Assembly: GCA_018873245.2 (NCBI GenBank)
Contig: JAEMBT020000004.1
Coordinates: 3,706,573-3,770,572 of the forward strand
Direction: 5' to 3'
Length of the DNA stretch: 64,000 nucleotides
Source of the DNA: Archegozetes longisetosus
Taxonomy: Eukaryota > Arthropoda > Arachnida > Sarcoptiformes > Trhypochthoniidae
Shown here in pieces: positions 12,401 through 24,324 of this stretch. The first letter of the stretch is position 1. Each line of letters opens with the position of its first letter. A program made the position numbers and the translations under genes. The notes beneath the pieces are model-generated. The model searched no databases and was not told the DNA's origin. It saw nothing but the letters and a program-made list of their open reading frames with translations.

Positions 12401-15400
12401 TTTGATTAAGACGTTTCCTACTCGAAACATTACTAGATTTTCAAGTATACCATTGAACGCATGAACGAGTCTCACAAATTAAAAGCTAGTAAATCATAAT
12501 TTTGAGCCATGAGTTGAAATTAGTTGCGCTAATTGTAATTAAATTTGTTGGTTGCCTCTAAAGGCACGTTGGCTTTAAGTGAATACATTATGATTTGATT
12601 TGACATCTATAATGCATTTGTATGATTTATTTAAGAAGCTTTTAGAGAGCATAAATTGGATTATAAATAGAATTACAGTGCTATTCGAGTATGTATTAGA
12701 GTTGAGCACCACTAACTTATATTTCTTAATTATCACATATGGCACATCTAATTGTACACAAGTATAACTAGTAATTATGAGAAGCAAATCAATTATACTG
12801 TTCTCTCCAATAATTAGCGACAAAACTCATCAAAATCACGACATTATAAAGACGAGATTATACTGTAATTATTATTTGAGTGTTAGCGTATAATCGCAAC
12901 TGAAATAAGTTGCTTCATGCTAGAATGTGATTCAGTCTAAGTTAAACTTTTAAGAACAGAACAAATACTCAAATTAGCATATCGTCGGGTCGGTGTATAA
13001 ACCATTATCTGCAACGTTATTTGAGTTGAAAATAAAACTTTATAGCAGTGAGCCGACGATATATTAGTATTAGGATAAAAGTGATTATAATTGGAAACGT
13101 AATATTTAATAATATGATTGGCAGTGCGTTGCATCGGGCAATCCTATCCCACAAGTGACATGGCATCTATTCGACGGAATACCAATTCCTGAGAATTCCA
13201 GATACAGAACTGGAGACTATGTGACTCGCGAGGCACTTCTTGTTAGTTATGTCAACATATCGAGCATCACAGCTGAGGGTAAGCCAAATTAAGCTGATAA
13301 TAAACTGGCCTTTTTATTAGAGGGAATGTGTTTGTAAACAGATGGAGGATTATATACGTGTACGGCAGCCAACGATGTTTCCACTATAAGACATAGCGCA
13401 AGAATTAATATATATGGAAAACCGAGTGTTAGGTCAATGCCCAACATGACTGCTGTGGCCGGTGAACGAATGTCACTCACTTGTCCTACTGGTGGCTATC
13501 CTATCGATAGCATTATTTGGGAAAGAGGTATCAAACTTACTTCAGTTTTTCAACATAGTTAACTGTTCAGTTTGATTATCATTACTATTAAAGTACACCA
13601 GAAATCTTAATAGTCTTCGATAGAGACCGGAAGTCATACCTTCTAATGGAATGCTTTCTATCAGACATAATATCTTCAGATATTAAAAATCTATAGAATG
13701 TTCAATATAGTAGTCAAAGTAGAGTAAAAATGAAGTCTGGCAGCAAATTGATGCGCATCACAACAAGTTTGACAACAACGAACTTCGTGCTGCCATCGAG
13801 GATTATTAGGTTTTCGCGTGTAGTAGTTATTGAGTATTTATTAAATTTGAAAGGTATTAGTATTTTGCTCAGAGTAAAGTATAGGATGTTTTTGTGGGTT
13901 AGTTTTGTTGCCTGAAACCAAAAATAAACATTGTTAATGCTCATCAATTAAACGACTAGAAAATTACAGGACTAAAGCCTAGGTTAAGTTTATTTCTCGG
14001 ACAATTATGCCCTATTAGCAAAGTTAATGACGAGCCATTGTCATTTTGCTCTTATCTTCTCTACTCTTCTTTACTCTTTTCTTACTCTTTCATATGGCTC
14101 CACTTTTCGATTCATTCATTCATTCATTCAATTATTTGAACTTTAGGAAAATTCTTTGTTTAGTTTGAGCTCAGCTAATGAATGCATGATAGGTTCAATG
14201 ACACATTTGTGCGATAAATTAATTTCAATTAGTCTAATACGATCATCAGACCAAAAAGGAAGTCATCATTTTTAATATATTGACGCAGGCCTTAGTCTTT
14301 GTTACTATCGCTAACTCGTTATTAACTGCAAACTCTATCTCTCTGTAAATGACACTTTAGGGCAAACTTTTCTACATGAGCTCACTTTACGCTTTGAGAG
14401 ATAAAATTGTGTATAACTTCACGTTAGTCTGTCTGTAGATTACTAAACACCGTGTAAGATGTCTCAAAAAATTGGCTCTAATATAGTTTGTTATCATATA
14501 ACCGCTATAAATTGAAACCTAACCTAATCCTGGACTAATTTAATCTTATTGTTATTGATATGAAAAACAAATAGTTTAGACAAGTGTCACGTTCTTGAGA
14601 ATATTTACTTTTCAAGTTTCTACCAATCAATCCTTAAGACTTTTAGCTTTCAAACTCAGTTAAATCCAAGAAAGATAACGTTTTTAAGGTTTGCTTCCAG
14701 TTTTTTTCTACAGAAGTGAAGATCTTCTATAATAACAGTAGTGAAATAATTTATAATATACCGAAAATTAGATCTAAACTGAAATGAAAACTGAAACATT
14801 TGGTGATATATTTGAAATTTGCAGAGAATGTTCGTCTTCCATATAATCATCGACAAAAAGTTTTCCCAAACGGCACGTTAACTGTGGTCGATCTAGAAAG
14901 AGCCACGGATGAAGGCAGATACACATGCATTGCTCGACAAGCCAAAGAATCCAAGTCTGCACATGGAAGTCTTTATGTTCAAGTATTAGGTATGAAAATA
15001 CTATATTTTATTAAAGAGTCTTTTTATTGCGTTCTATAAATATTTAATAAATGGTTAACGCCTCAAACATTTTGCCATTTGGGCTTTTCATGGGTTTAAT
15101 AGCGAATTGATTGTCATAAAGCATGAATTGCTATGAAAATTGCAGTTTCGTATGCACATGTTTCACAACAGATAAGAAAAAAGTCTATTAATTATTAAGT
15201 TTTTTGTTAGAATAAACAAGTTTTTTAAATAAATTGTTGCGTAAAATTGTCTACTTGCGCCAAACAATATTTTCAAAGCCACTATCTATTTAATTATGCG
15301 TTTTTTCTAAATGACCGAAACCTCTAATCATTAATGTATTTCTATACTAATGACTGTTTTGTTGTTTTAATCGCCATAATTACTATCCTTTCACTGAAAT

Positions 15401-18400
15401 AAATTATCACATAATGGCCATTAAGTTAAGCTAAACATTAAAAAACGTATTGAAGTATCTAAAGATAGCCATTTTTCTAATTGTCTCTTTAGTACGTCCT
15501 GTAATCGAACCGTTTATTTTTCCGAAATCCTTACATCAATCACAACGATATAATTTGTTATGTACTGTTATTAAAGGCGATCAACCCATTCAGGTATATA
15601 TTTATCCCAACTTTTTTCGCCTAATCATTATTATTAGATATGATCTGAGAAACAAGTTTCACATATCTCTTTCATTTTCTATCCATATTTCTCAACTTTA
15701 AAGATCGAATGGCAAAAAGATGGCAAAAAATTAACAAACGGATACTTACCAAAAACAAACCTAATACATGTAACAGAATACTCATTGACTCTTGCCTTCG
15801 AGTCAGTACAACCTGACCATAGAGGTAATGATCTTTCGTGTCATTATAAAATGATGTTTTTTATTTTGCTTATTATTTTTATCTATTGTATGCTTGCCTT
15901 ACAGGCAATTATACATGTGTGGCGTCGAACGCAGCTGGAAGTAGTAGTCATAGTGCCTCAATGATAATACATGGTATGGTATCAACAATACTTATTATTA
16001 TTATATAATATTTTTTTATGTCTCAGGGTTTGCCCAAAGACTTTCTTTTCTATTTCTTAACTGAACTTTTTTCTCTTAATATAACTGACGATGAATCATA
16101 TTTTAATAATTTTGAGCTCAAAAAATTTAATTCATGTTAAAAAGTCGCGTCTGAAAGTTTAATACAATTTTTTTACCATAAATTTAATAAAATATTCTTT
16201 GGCAATGCATTAAAGTCTTATTTTGTTTCTCAATTCATTTGAGAATAGAATAGAAGTGAAGAATTTTTCAATTTGGACTATAATATTATTTTTGACTTTA
16301 TTCTGTTTATAGTTCCTCCGCGTTGGCGAATAGAACCAATTGATACTTCAGTTGTGAAGGGAAGGAATGCTATTATTGATTGTGATACTGATGCATATCC
16401 ACCACCGATTATTAGCTGGTCTAGAGCTGAAGGTAAGGATAAAAATAGTCTATTCTACGATAATATTGAAAAGATTTGCGCCAAATCTCGATTTCTAGCG
16501 ATAACAATAACTATAAAAAAGAGTCTCTTTTTGGTGAAGCGAAAGGAAGCTTATTATGTAGCACTGAACATAAAAATGAAATACCGATAAGTATAGGGAA
16601 AAAACTTCAAGTGTGTTGAGTGAATATTCTTTTTGATCATCATTTAATGATAGGAATAGATATGCTTTATTTATAAATTTGTTTGACATTAAGGTTTTCT
16701 GAAAAATCCTAATCTAGAATAAAATAGTTTTTATCTATCAAAAGCATAAGCGAATAGTTTCCTCGATTTTATGGAATATTCTGGTGATATATTTTCTGAG
16801 AAATAAACTCGGAGTAACGTTAGAGCCAAATCTGATGGCTTTGGACTTCCGACTAGATAATGAGCTTAAAATCCGACTTATTTGAAAATCTGAAATGAAT
16901 TTTTCTATTAAAAGTTATTTATAGATTTGGATTAGAGTTTAATTAAATTGGTCTTTGAGTTGACTATTTTGAAATGAATTTACAAGATGGCGAAGGATTG
17001 CTTGAATTGATAACCTTTTTGATGATAAATTGAATTTATAAATAAATGATGAAAAATGTGATTAGGAAAATTTGTTTCTAAGCATCAAATTAAATCTGCA
17101 TAAGCTAACGTAAGCTTTCAATTTGACTTTAAAGCCACTTTTCTGTATGACTCATATGACTAACAGAAGACCAGCGCATAGAAAATCAGGATTTGCTCCC
17201 AATTCTGTCAGATATAGCTATAAATCACGTTTAGATTTGAATTAACTTCAATTTATTTACTTGCCTTGATCGCTACATCATCTTAAATTATTCTTCTGAA
17301 CTATTGTTGGCGCGTCTAATTCTAATCAGTAACTTTTAAGCCACTATTCACTTATTGTTTTATATCTTTAATGACTTATAAGTCTTTTTTACTCAATATT
17401 CAAATTAAAATAATTAGATAACAGACAAGTCTTTTAAAGAAATGTACATTAAAATCAAACTAAGGAAAGTGTATTTGATGGATGATTTGATTATGTTTTT
17501 ATTTAAGAGTTGAATATTTTCTTATTTTGACTCAATTGCATTTAGTCTTGCTATTCGCTTGAAGAATTCAGATGAGCAGGATAGCAATGTTTGTTCAATG
17601 TTTTATTGAAATACTTATCTATATAGAAGTTTATATAATAAAACAGAGTGTTATTTTTGTTTTGAAATGTTTGATTCTGATAAAACCCTTAACTCGAATA
17701 CAAAACCATTGGCGTGCTCTTCAAGATCTTGCGATGTTTTCCATCCTACCCATTTTCTGGACTCGATTTATATCTACATAAATATTTGAAACTAAATCCA
17801 ATAGAATGTGTATCTGATCGTATTCCTAGGATTACTTCGTGAGCCTCCCTCTGAGTTTAAGTCTATAACATCGAATTCCCATTTGCGTCCATATGAAAAC
17901 GGATCACTAGCCATACACAACGCACAGAAATCTGATAGTGGATACTATATGTGTGCGGCTCAAAATGGTATTGGACCCGGACTTAGTAAAGTCATCAAAC
18001 TCACTGTCAATGGTATGTTATGACAATTGATGTCAAAAGGATTTCGAGAACCAATCAAATTGTTTATTGAAGTGGAATATTATCAAAAAGACTCTTAATC
18101 ACTTTTTTGTATTTTTTTAGTGGCCGCACATTTTGAGACTAAGTTTAGAGCTGAAACTGTTAGGAAAGGGCTCGAAGCTAGAATCAAATGTGAAGGCATT
18201 GGAGACAAGTACGTCTTGTGCATTGTTTAGCGATGTTTGTCTTTCAGATTTCTGTTCAGTTTTTCTTAAGCTATCACTTTTTCCAGACCGATATCTATCT
18301 CATGGCTCAAAGACAAGATGCCATTTAATCCGAGAGACGATCCCAGATATGAACTGATAGAATCAATAGTTGCCGATGGCATCAAATCAGAGATTGTGAT

Positions 18401-21400
18401 TCGAAACGCAGACCGAAGAGATAGCGCTCTCTTCAGTTGTGTCACATCTAATACTTATGGACACGACGACACCAACATTCAGCTGATTATGCAAGGTATC
18501 AAAATCAACTAATATTCATAAAATAAGTATAGCTCATTAGCAATTATATCGTTTTCTGCCTTTTCTGACTCAGTTTGATGGACATTTTAATCTATTTAGT
18601 ATAATCAGAATATGATTTCGTTTTTTACGCATCAAATGAGTTCACTTTGATTTCTCGATAGTCGTTGCCATAAAAAGCAAATTATAGCACAAGTTTTAGT
18701 TTTTATCGCATTAAGCCACGAATATAAGTGTAAATAAACTTAATTACTGCCTACAGAACCACCTGATGCTCCGCCTGATATCAAAGTGATGGAACACGAC
18801 GGAAGATCAGCTAGAATTTCATGGTCTGTGCCATACAGTGGTAACAGTCCTATCACGCATTATGTGATTCAATACAAGCTCGACAGCGGTAAGTGTTGGA
18901 CCATTTGCTTGAGTTATTAAATTTCTTTTTCTGCTGTTAAAAACCCTAAATTGGAAAGTGAAGAGAAAAAAGAAAGTTGTTTCGTTATTTCATTCTCGTA
19001 TCGTTAGATAAATGGACGTCTCGTGCGCCTAACGTAACACTATCGGCATCAGAAACATCAGTTCTTGTTGGAGGTTTACGACCCGTAACCAATTACCAGA
19101 TAAGAGCATTTGCTATTAATGGACTCGGAAAAAGTGAACCAAGTGAGGTGATAATACTTAAGACAATTGAGGAAACACCAGGAGGTCCGCCATTACATAT
19201 CAAAGCCGTTCCTTTAAGCTCAAAGTCGATTAAGGTTAGAAAAAATGATACGCTATTTATTTCTTTTTCTCCCTTTCTTCTATTTTAATCTTTTCTTATC
19301 CTTTTACTAATGATTGGGATTCGGTTAATATAAATCGACTTATGTGACAAATCTTCAAATCTGATAATTTCAAACTTGATTACAACTTGCTTTAATCATT
19401 TTTAAGACTTTTAATCTGTAAAAACTTTGCATATTGAATGTTTTACAATTTTCAAGTTCAATTACTTTCCTGCATGCAACAATTTACATAAAATTGAATA
19501 TTTTTATTATATTTAGTGATGAAAACTTTCTTAATGCATATGATAAATAAGTTCAGTAAAAGCAGAAATATATTAAAATTTAGGTAAGCTGGAAGCCTCC
19601 TCGAAAGGATTTACAATACGGTGCGATTCGAGGCTATTATGTCGGATACAAAGTAACAGATTCAGATGATGCTCGAGAAATAAATAGCGATTTTGTTTAT
19701 AAAACACTCGAAGTAAAGAACGATGGATTTGTTGAAGAGTGCACTGTAGCAGAACTGAAGCGTTCGACCAAATATCAAATTATAGTTCAAGCTTATAACA
19801 GCAAAGGAGCCGGTCCTTCGTCTGAACCAGTCTTTGTCAAAACTTTAGATATGGGTAAGTCTTCGAGGCTTTTAATCTGAAAATGCTATTCTACTTTTTT
19901 CCACTTGATTATACACTACAAATCAATCTCATTAAAAGTCTTTTCTTCAATTAGAAATCCTTTTTTAGGCATTCAATTATTCAAATTGAGCCAATGTTTG
20001 TTTAGATTAAATTTCCATTAAAAAGTTCTCTTGTTTGTATGTCTGAGATCTGCACTCATTGATCATGCCTTATATGATGATTGCTTCAGAATATTTTTGT
20101 TATTTATATTTTTGGCGTCAATTTAGGACTCGTTTGCAGCATATAGTGAATGCTAGTTCTGCTTTAATTATACTGTATTTCGTGATAAATTCATAATTTA
20201 TGCGTTTCATTAATGTTTATGCAAACAATGTGTTTGATATCTGACAATTCATGCATTTATTTGGGGAAAGCTTGAAATGAGTGATCATGGAATTTATTTT
20301 TATGCTAACTAGATCATTGATTCATGAGACTTTCTATACATTGATTTGATAAATGACTCTCTAGATTAGGATTATCTCTGTCTCTGAAAACGAAATAAAA
20401 ATCTAGTAACAAAAAGTTACTGTCCACAAAAGTAAAGTTGCAATAAGTTTTAATGTGAAAAAGTATTAACTTTTTATCATGAATAATGTGATGCGGATCT
20501 CAATAATTTGTATTTAATGTGATTAAAACAGATCCTCCACCGAGTCCGACTCTACGTGTTGTCAGTGCGACACCAAATTCAATCCAACTCTCATGGATAA
20601 TGAATTCCGATGACTCGACTCCAACTACGGGTATTACAACTGAAACTAAACTAAATTACTTTGTCAGCAAAGGAAAAGGCTATCATTTTATTATTGCTTA
20701 GGATTTATTCTGCATCATAAGAAAGAATCTGGAGATTGGGAAGAATTGAGATTAACTGATACGAAATCACATACTCATGAATGGCTGAGATGTGGCTCTC
20801 GCTATCAGTACTACTTGACTGCCTTTAATTCTGTTGGAAAGAGTGAGCCGAGCAGTATTGTATCTGCTAAAACAGATGGAACATGTAAGACATTTCTTCA
20901 TTAACGCTAAGTCTCTTTGTTACTTTCTCTATCTCTCTCTCTCTCTCTTCATATTTTAAGTTCGAGTTAACTCTAATTATTATACGAGTAAATATACCTT
21001 TAATATAGTTGGCTTTTCAGGGCAACACATCTTTTTACAACTGTAATACACTTAAACTCTAATATCCTTTTAAGATGAAGTCAAACGAATATCATGTTAT
21101 AGTAAAAGATTGCTTTATTAAGTCAATAGTAATGCATCCCTAAAAGCATTGATTCTATGCAACGATTGCATAACTAGACTCTAAGTTGCATTAGAGATTA
21201 AATATTAGGTTTAAATCCGTTGAGAGTATTCCCTACAAATGACTTACTACTTACAATGCTTATTGTTGTATAATATATATTGCCTAGTAATGAATGATTA
21301 GTTTTACATTGCATTGAGAGTTAGTAACGAATTAGATAATCATAATTAATTATTGAGTCAAATTAAAATATCTTAACTAGAATTGTTTCTTCTCTACCTT

Positions 21401-23653
21401 TCACTTGAAAATACTTCTCTCAATATAATCCGATGTAATATTTAATCGGATCGAAAGTTAATGCCAGATATTCTCTATAATTTCTTTGGATCTTTCTCTC
21501 AGAGAATCATTTTTGATCCGTATTAAAAAGCCCAGTCTTTGAAACACCGGTTAATTTAGTCAATAATTAATTTTATTTCTATTCATAAGTTTTTTATCCG
21601 TTGGTTCTCTAAACTAAATCAAACCAAACGAAAGAATCTCACGAAACTTACGACGAAAAGTAGATAACGAATAGAATTATTATTCAGATAAGTGTATAAA
21701 TAATGTTCAAACAAAATTTGAATAAACTCTATTTGCTTTTGCTTACAATTGTTAGCATTCTTATTGACAATCGCATGACTAGCGAATGTGAAAGTGAATT
21801 AAAAACACATTTTTCTCTGATATAATCCTGGTTTCAGATTGTTAGGTCTGTTTCGCACAAATTTAATGATATTCATAACACGTTCAGTAGTCTAATAGAC
21901 GAAGTATTAAACCACACGATATATAATAGATGTTTTAGATCCAACTTAAGTTATGTTATTTTAAAATTGTTGAAAAATATATTAATGTAGCTGACGCTTT
22001 TGTATACACTTGAAAAGCCAATAGAAAATTTTACCGCCGATTAAATAGAAGTATTTTAAAACCTAAATCCCAACGCATTTACTCAAAGGTTGACTTAGCA
22101 GTTATTAAACTTTTATTGAATTTTTCCAAACATTTTATCTGTGATTTTACTTAAATTGGTTTTCTGAGCTGAAACCATAATAAAAAGGCTGTTATAAACT
22201 ATTATTCTGAAACGTTTTTATAGCTCCTGTTGCACCCGATAAGAACTCATTGTTGAGCGTCAATACAACCACCGCTACTATATATTTAGATGCCTTCCAT
22301 GACGGTATACATCAATTCAATTGCAAATATCTTTTTACATAATAATAACAAATCACAAGTTTGCAATTGAAAAATTGTCTCAGTTTACAATAACTTTTTG
22401 ATAAATATTTTTTTTTTGTGAACAGGCGGCTGCCCTATAAATATGTTTGAAGTTATGTACAAAACGCAGAAAAGCCGAAAATGGATTTCATTATCCAATC
22501 GCGCGTTCACTGATCAAAAGCATATTGTTTTAAGTGATTTAATGCCTTCAACTTCATACGATCTTAAGATAACAGCATTCAATCAGGCGGGAAGTACTGA
22601 AGCTCAATACACATTCACTACAACACCGCTGGCATTGCAAGGTCTGAAACGATTTTACTCAAATTTCACTCCTAATTAAGACAAGAAAAAAGTAATTTGC
22701 TTTTATGTCTCAAATCAGACGATGGGTCGGCAGTACTTCTGGGCAGCAAATCTCCGACTTCAGTGCCATTTTATGCTGACGTACTTGTAGTCGTTCCCTC
22801 TATAATATCGTTAGTCGTTGTGATAATTCTATTATCACTTGTTTATGTGATATTTACTCGAAAGCCTAGACATGGATCTAATGTTTATTGTAAGTCATGA
22901 AAGACCAACAAAAAAGTCAATAACTTTTTATTAGTTTCTAATAATAAAAAAGGATTTATTGAACTATTTTGTCTATTTGCAGCCAATTATAGTCCCGATA
23001 AACTACAACAAGACAATGAAACGGTTAATTTGACTGAATTAGATCAGAGCCATGTGAAGAAGCTGTCACTTCAAGAGGAGAATTCACAACAGAATCTGAT
23101 TCACTACCCGACACCATATGCAATGACAAAAATCAGCGAAAATGAAGAACGAGTACCACTTAATGTGATGTCACGATCTTCTCCACTGAAATCAGTAATT
23201 GATTATTCGCTAGAATAGTTCTACATTATATGATATCGAATACTTGCATTAAGCACTACTTTATTATGATTTCTATCTCTATATATGTTCTCAACATCAG
23301 TACAATCCCGAACACGATGCCATTTATGCGACTGTCAAACGAACACCACGTCCGCCGAGATCTGATGTTCACATATATCAATATCCAAGTAAGAAAAATG
23401 TGCTCCTTATTAGACATGAAGGCCATTATCTGTAATATTAAAGTTTGCTTTCCTTTCTGTAAATCATTTCTGTTAAACAGCAAACGTACAGCCGGACAGT
23501 GGCTGCGAATCAGAAGCTTCGAATGTAGGTCATTGGAGGACATCGATGGTTAGGTTCGAACACGAACCACAAACTGTCAAATTGTTCGCCGACTCTCAAA
23601 GCGGGTTAATTTATGGCAGAAATCAAATGAGATCTAGTCACAATTATCAATAA
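9001..23653 (+). CDS. Dscam-like immunoglobulin/fibronectin adhesion receptor, 26 exons, 5' end missing
   Basis: This is a type I cell-surface receptor of the Dscam family, which mediates homophilic adhesion in axon guidance and, in arthropods, immune recognition. The exons read by eye are 9001-9162, 9312-9461, 10153-10440, 11365-11634, 11769-11839, 13125-13278, 13342-13527, 14825-14989, 15493-15593, 15704-15824, 15905-15973, 16313-16432, 17830-18012, 18121-18208, 18287-18495, 18757-18888, 19008-19234, 19584-19854, 20532-20630, 20702-20884, 22224-22304, 22426-22641, 22719-22889, 22983-23194, 23301-23388 and 23481-23653. All introns are GT-AG, and the phases agree at every junction, giving 1,396 residues and a TAA stop. 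Domain order matches canonical Ig2-Ig9, FN1, FN2, FN5, FN6, TM and tail. FN3, FN4 and Ig10 are missing. The 5' portion (signal peptide and Ig1) is not visible. Family assignment is firm; exact edges at the weak donors (9462, 19235, 22642, 23195) are less certain. Confidence 0.93.
10153..10440 (+). CDS. Dscam-like exon for Ig3
   Basis: A single 288-nt exon encodes a complete Ig domain, with Cys in ELGCSAQGFP, Trp in YHWSR and the closing YRCLVNNSVG. In insects this domain is split, and its first half is a large alternative-exon cluster (exon 6). Here it is unsplit and unique. The acceptor is TGTTTCAG and the donor GTGAGC. The roughly 700-bp intron before it and the 920-bp intron after it show no second Ig3-like exon. 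Confidence 0.93.
11365..11634 (+). CDS. Dscam-like exon for Ig4
   Basis: A 270-nt exon in phase 1 at both ends. The protein begins ARLSAEI and has Cys in IQLNCTVSG, Trp in SVEWLHNG and YQCLVQSD before the Dscam-typical IELG end. A TTG at 11394 can look like an ORF start, but the reading frame runs back to the acceptor at 11363-11364, which supports exon status. Confidence 0.92.
11769..13527 (+). CDS. Dscam-like exons for Ig5 and first half of Ig6
   Basis: Exons 11769-11839, 13125-13278 and 13342-13527. The first encodes the start of Ig5 (DDAPQFLSTF). The second begins exactly at the first Ig5 Cys (CVASGNPIPQVTW). The third completes Ig5 with LYTCTAANDV and starts Ig6 (SLTCPTGGYPIDSIIWERG). 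The 1,285-bp intron 11840-13124 holds no coding signal. The 63-bp intron 13279-13341 is the shortest in the gene. Confidence 0.92.
14825..14989 (+). CDS. Dscam-like exon completing Ig6
   Basis: A 165-nt exon encoding the second half of Ig6: QKVFPNGTLTVVDLE, then YTCIARQAKE and the Dscam-like end HGSLYVQV. The acceptor is TTTGCAG and the donor GTATGA. It is separated from the preceding exon by a 1.3-kb intron in which I saw no alternative exon. Confidence 0.92.
15493..15973 (+). CDS. Dscam-like exons for Ig7 (three exons)
   Basis: Exons 15493-15593, 15704-15824 and 15905-15973 together encode Ig7, with YNLLCTVI, IEWQKDGK and NYTCVASNAAGSSSHSAS. In insect Dscam1, Ig7 is one alternative exon from the exon-9 cluster. 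In chelicerate short Dscams the diversified first domain is thought to correspond to Ig7. Here it is a single constitutive domain split over three small exons, with introns of 110 and 80 bp that leave no space for extra exons. Confidence 0.9.
16313..18012 (+). CDS. Dscam-like exons for Ig8
   Basis: Exons 16313-16432 (VPPRWRIEPIDTSVV, AIIDCDTDAYPPP, IISWSRAE) and 17830-18012 (PPSEFKSITSNSHLR, NGSLAIHNAQ, YYMCAAQNGIGPGLSK). The PPRWRIEP start and NGIGxGLS end are hallmarks of Dscam Ig8. The intervening 1.4-kb intron shows only AT-rich DNA. Confidence 0.93.
18121..18495 (+). CDS. Dscam-like exons for Ig9
   Basis: Exons 18121-18208 and 18287-18495, joined in phase 2. They encode ARIKCEGIGDKPISISWLKD, then DDPRYELIE and ALFSCVTSNTYGHDD. 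The KPISISW segment and the SALFSCVTxNxxGxDD end match canonical Ig9. The acceptor of the second exon (CTTTTTCCAG) lies inside a frame that is also open upstream. Confidence 0.92.
18757..19854 (+). CDS. Dscam-like exons for FN1 and FN2
   Basis: Exons 18757-18888, 19008-19234 and 19584-19854. FN1 runs EPPDAPPDIKVMEHDG, ISWSVPYSGNSPITHYVIQY, then TNYQIRAFAINGLGKSEPS. FN2 begins PGGPPLHIKAVPLSS, continues VSWKPPRKD and GYYVGYK, and ends YQIIVQAYNSKGAGPSSEP. The order and spacing match FN1-FN2 after Ig9. The donor after residue 899 (AAG|GTTAGA) is non-consensus but keeps the frame. Confidence 0.92.
20532..22641 (+). CDS. Dscam-like exons for FN5 and FN6
   Basis: Exons 20532-20630, 20702-20884, 22224-22304 and 22426-22641. 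The first pair matches canonical FN5, not FN3: PPPSPTLRVVSAT, GFILHHKKESGDWEE, and the diagnostic LRCGSRYQYYLTAFN. The second pair matches FN6: DAFHDGGCPINMFEVMY, STSYDLKITAFNQAGSTEAQ. These domains follow FN2 directly after a 677-bp intron, so FN3, FN4 and Ig10 are missing between them. The 1.3-kb intron 20885-22223 holds no further FN or Ig exon. Confidence 0.9.
22719..22889 (+). CDS. Dscam-like transmembrane exon
   Basis: A 171-nt exon with a short extracellular stalk, then a hydrophobic segment of about 26 residues (VLVVVPSIISLVVVIILLSL) and a basic stop-transfer end, FTRKPRHGSN. Only one such exon is present, whereas insect Dscam1 has two alternatives. This gives a type I membrane topology. 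Confidence 0.92.
22983..23653 (+). CDS. Dscam-like cytoplasmic tail exons
   Basis: Three exons: 22983-23194, 23301-23388 and 23481-23653. The middle exon is strongly coding-like, with HDAIYATVKRTPRPPRSDV containing a tyrosine motif (YATV) and a proline-rich PRPPR that could bind SH2/PTB or SH3 partners. It must be entered in phase 0, which the GTAATT donor at 23195 provides. A second phase-0 GT (GTACCA at 23153) is an alternative. If the first exon is not spliced, translation stops at 23216-23218 and the tyrosine and proline motifs are lost. The last exon reads QPDSGCESEASN and ends with TAA at 23651-23653. Confidence 0.8.
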
Positions 23654-23920
23654 TAACTATACTGTTTATATTGAATGTTATTTCGAAACTTCAAAGCAGA
23701 ACTATTTATGACATATTTTTCTTTGAGATTCTATCTCCATATGGAAGGTATTCAGAAAATAATCAAAACTGATTTTATAACTAAGTTTTGTTTCATACGT
23801 GTTCTTGTTCGACAGAATTTTGTGGTCTTTCAAAGAATCGATATAATGGGGACCATCACTGCCTCTATTGAACTGAATTGAAACACTTTTTCTAATAAGA
23901 ACGTAATAACTATATCTCGT

Positions 23921-24038
23921 AATAAACTTTTGAATTTACTGTCACCTTATTTTGTATTTGATTTGATCTATTACTCAATTTTTTATACAGAAAATGTATG
24001 TCATTTTTATTTGTTAAAACATTTATGTTTACAATAAA
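23921..24038 (+). promoter_or_regulatory. Polyadenylation signals of the Dscam-like gene
   Basis: AATAAA hexamers occur at 23921-23926 and 24033-24038, 270 and 380 bases after the stop codon, in an otherwise featureless AT-rich 3' region. The second is followed by a T-rich stretch. These are the likely 3' ends of the transcript. Confidence 0.55.
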
Positions 24039-24324
24039 GTTTTCATATTTTTATAATAACTTATTTTAATGCCAAATATTTTAGCCTCAATTTTTCCAAA
24101 TAGAAATTCATGTTTAGGCTCAATTGATTTTCAAAATCAACAATTTATAAAATTTTGAGTAATAAAAGTTCAGTACTTCTCAATACCTCATCTATCGATT
24201 TGTAAATTATTTAATCTTTACTTCTGAATCTGAACGTTTTCTCATGAAAAACTGAGACCTTGCTTTATAAACTTATTTCTAGCATATATCCAAATGTGAA
24301 ACGATTTAATAGCTATGGTTCAGT

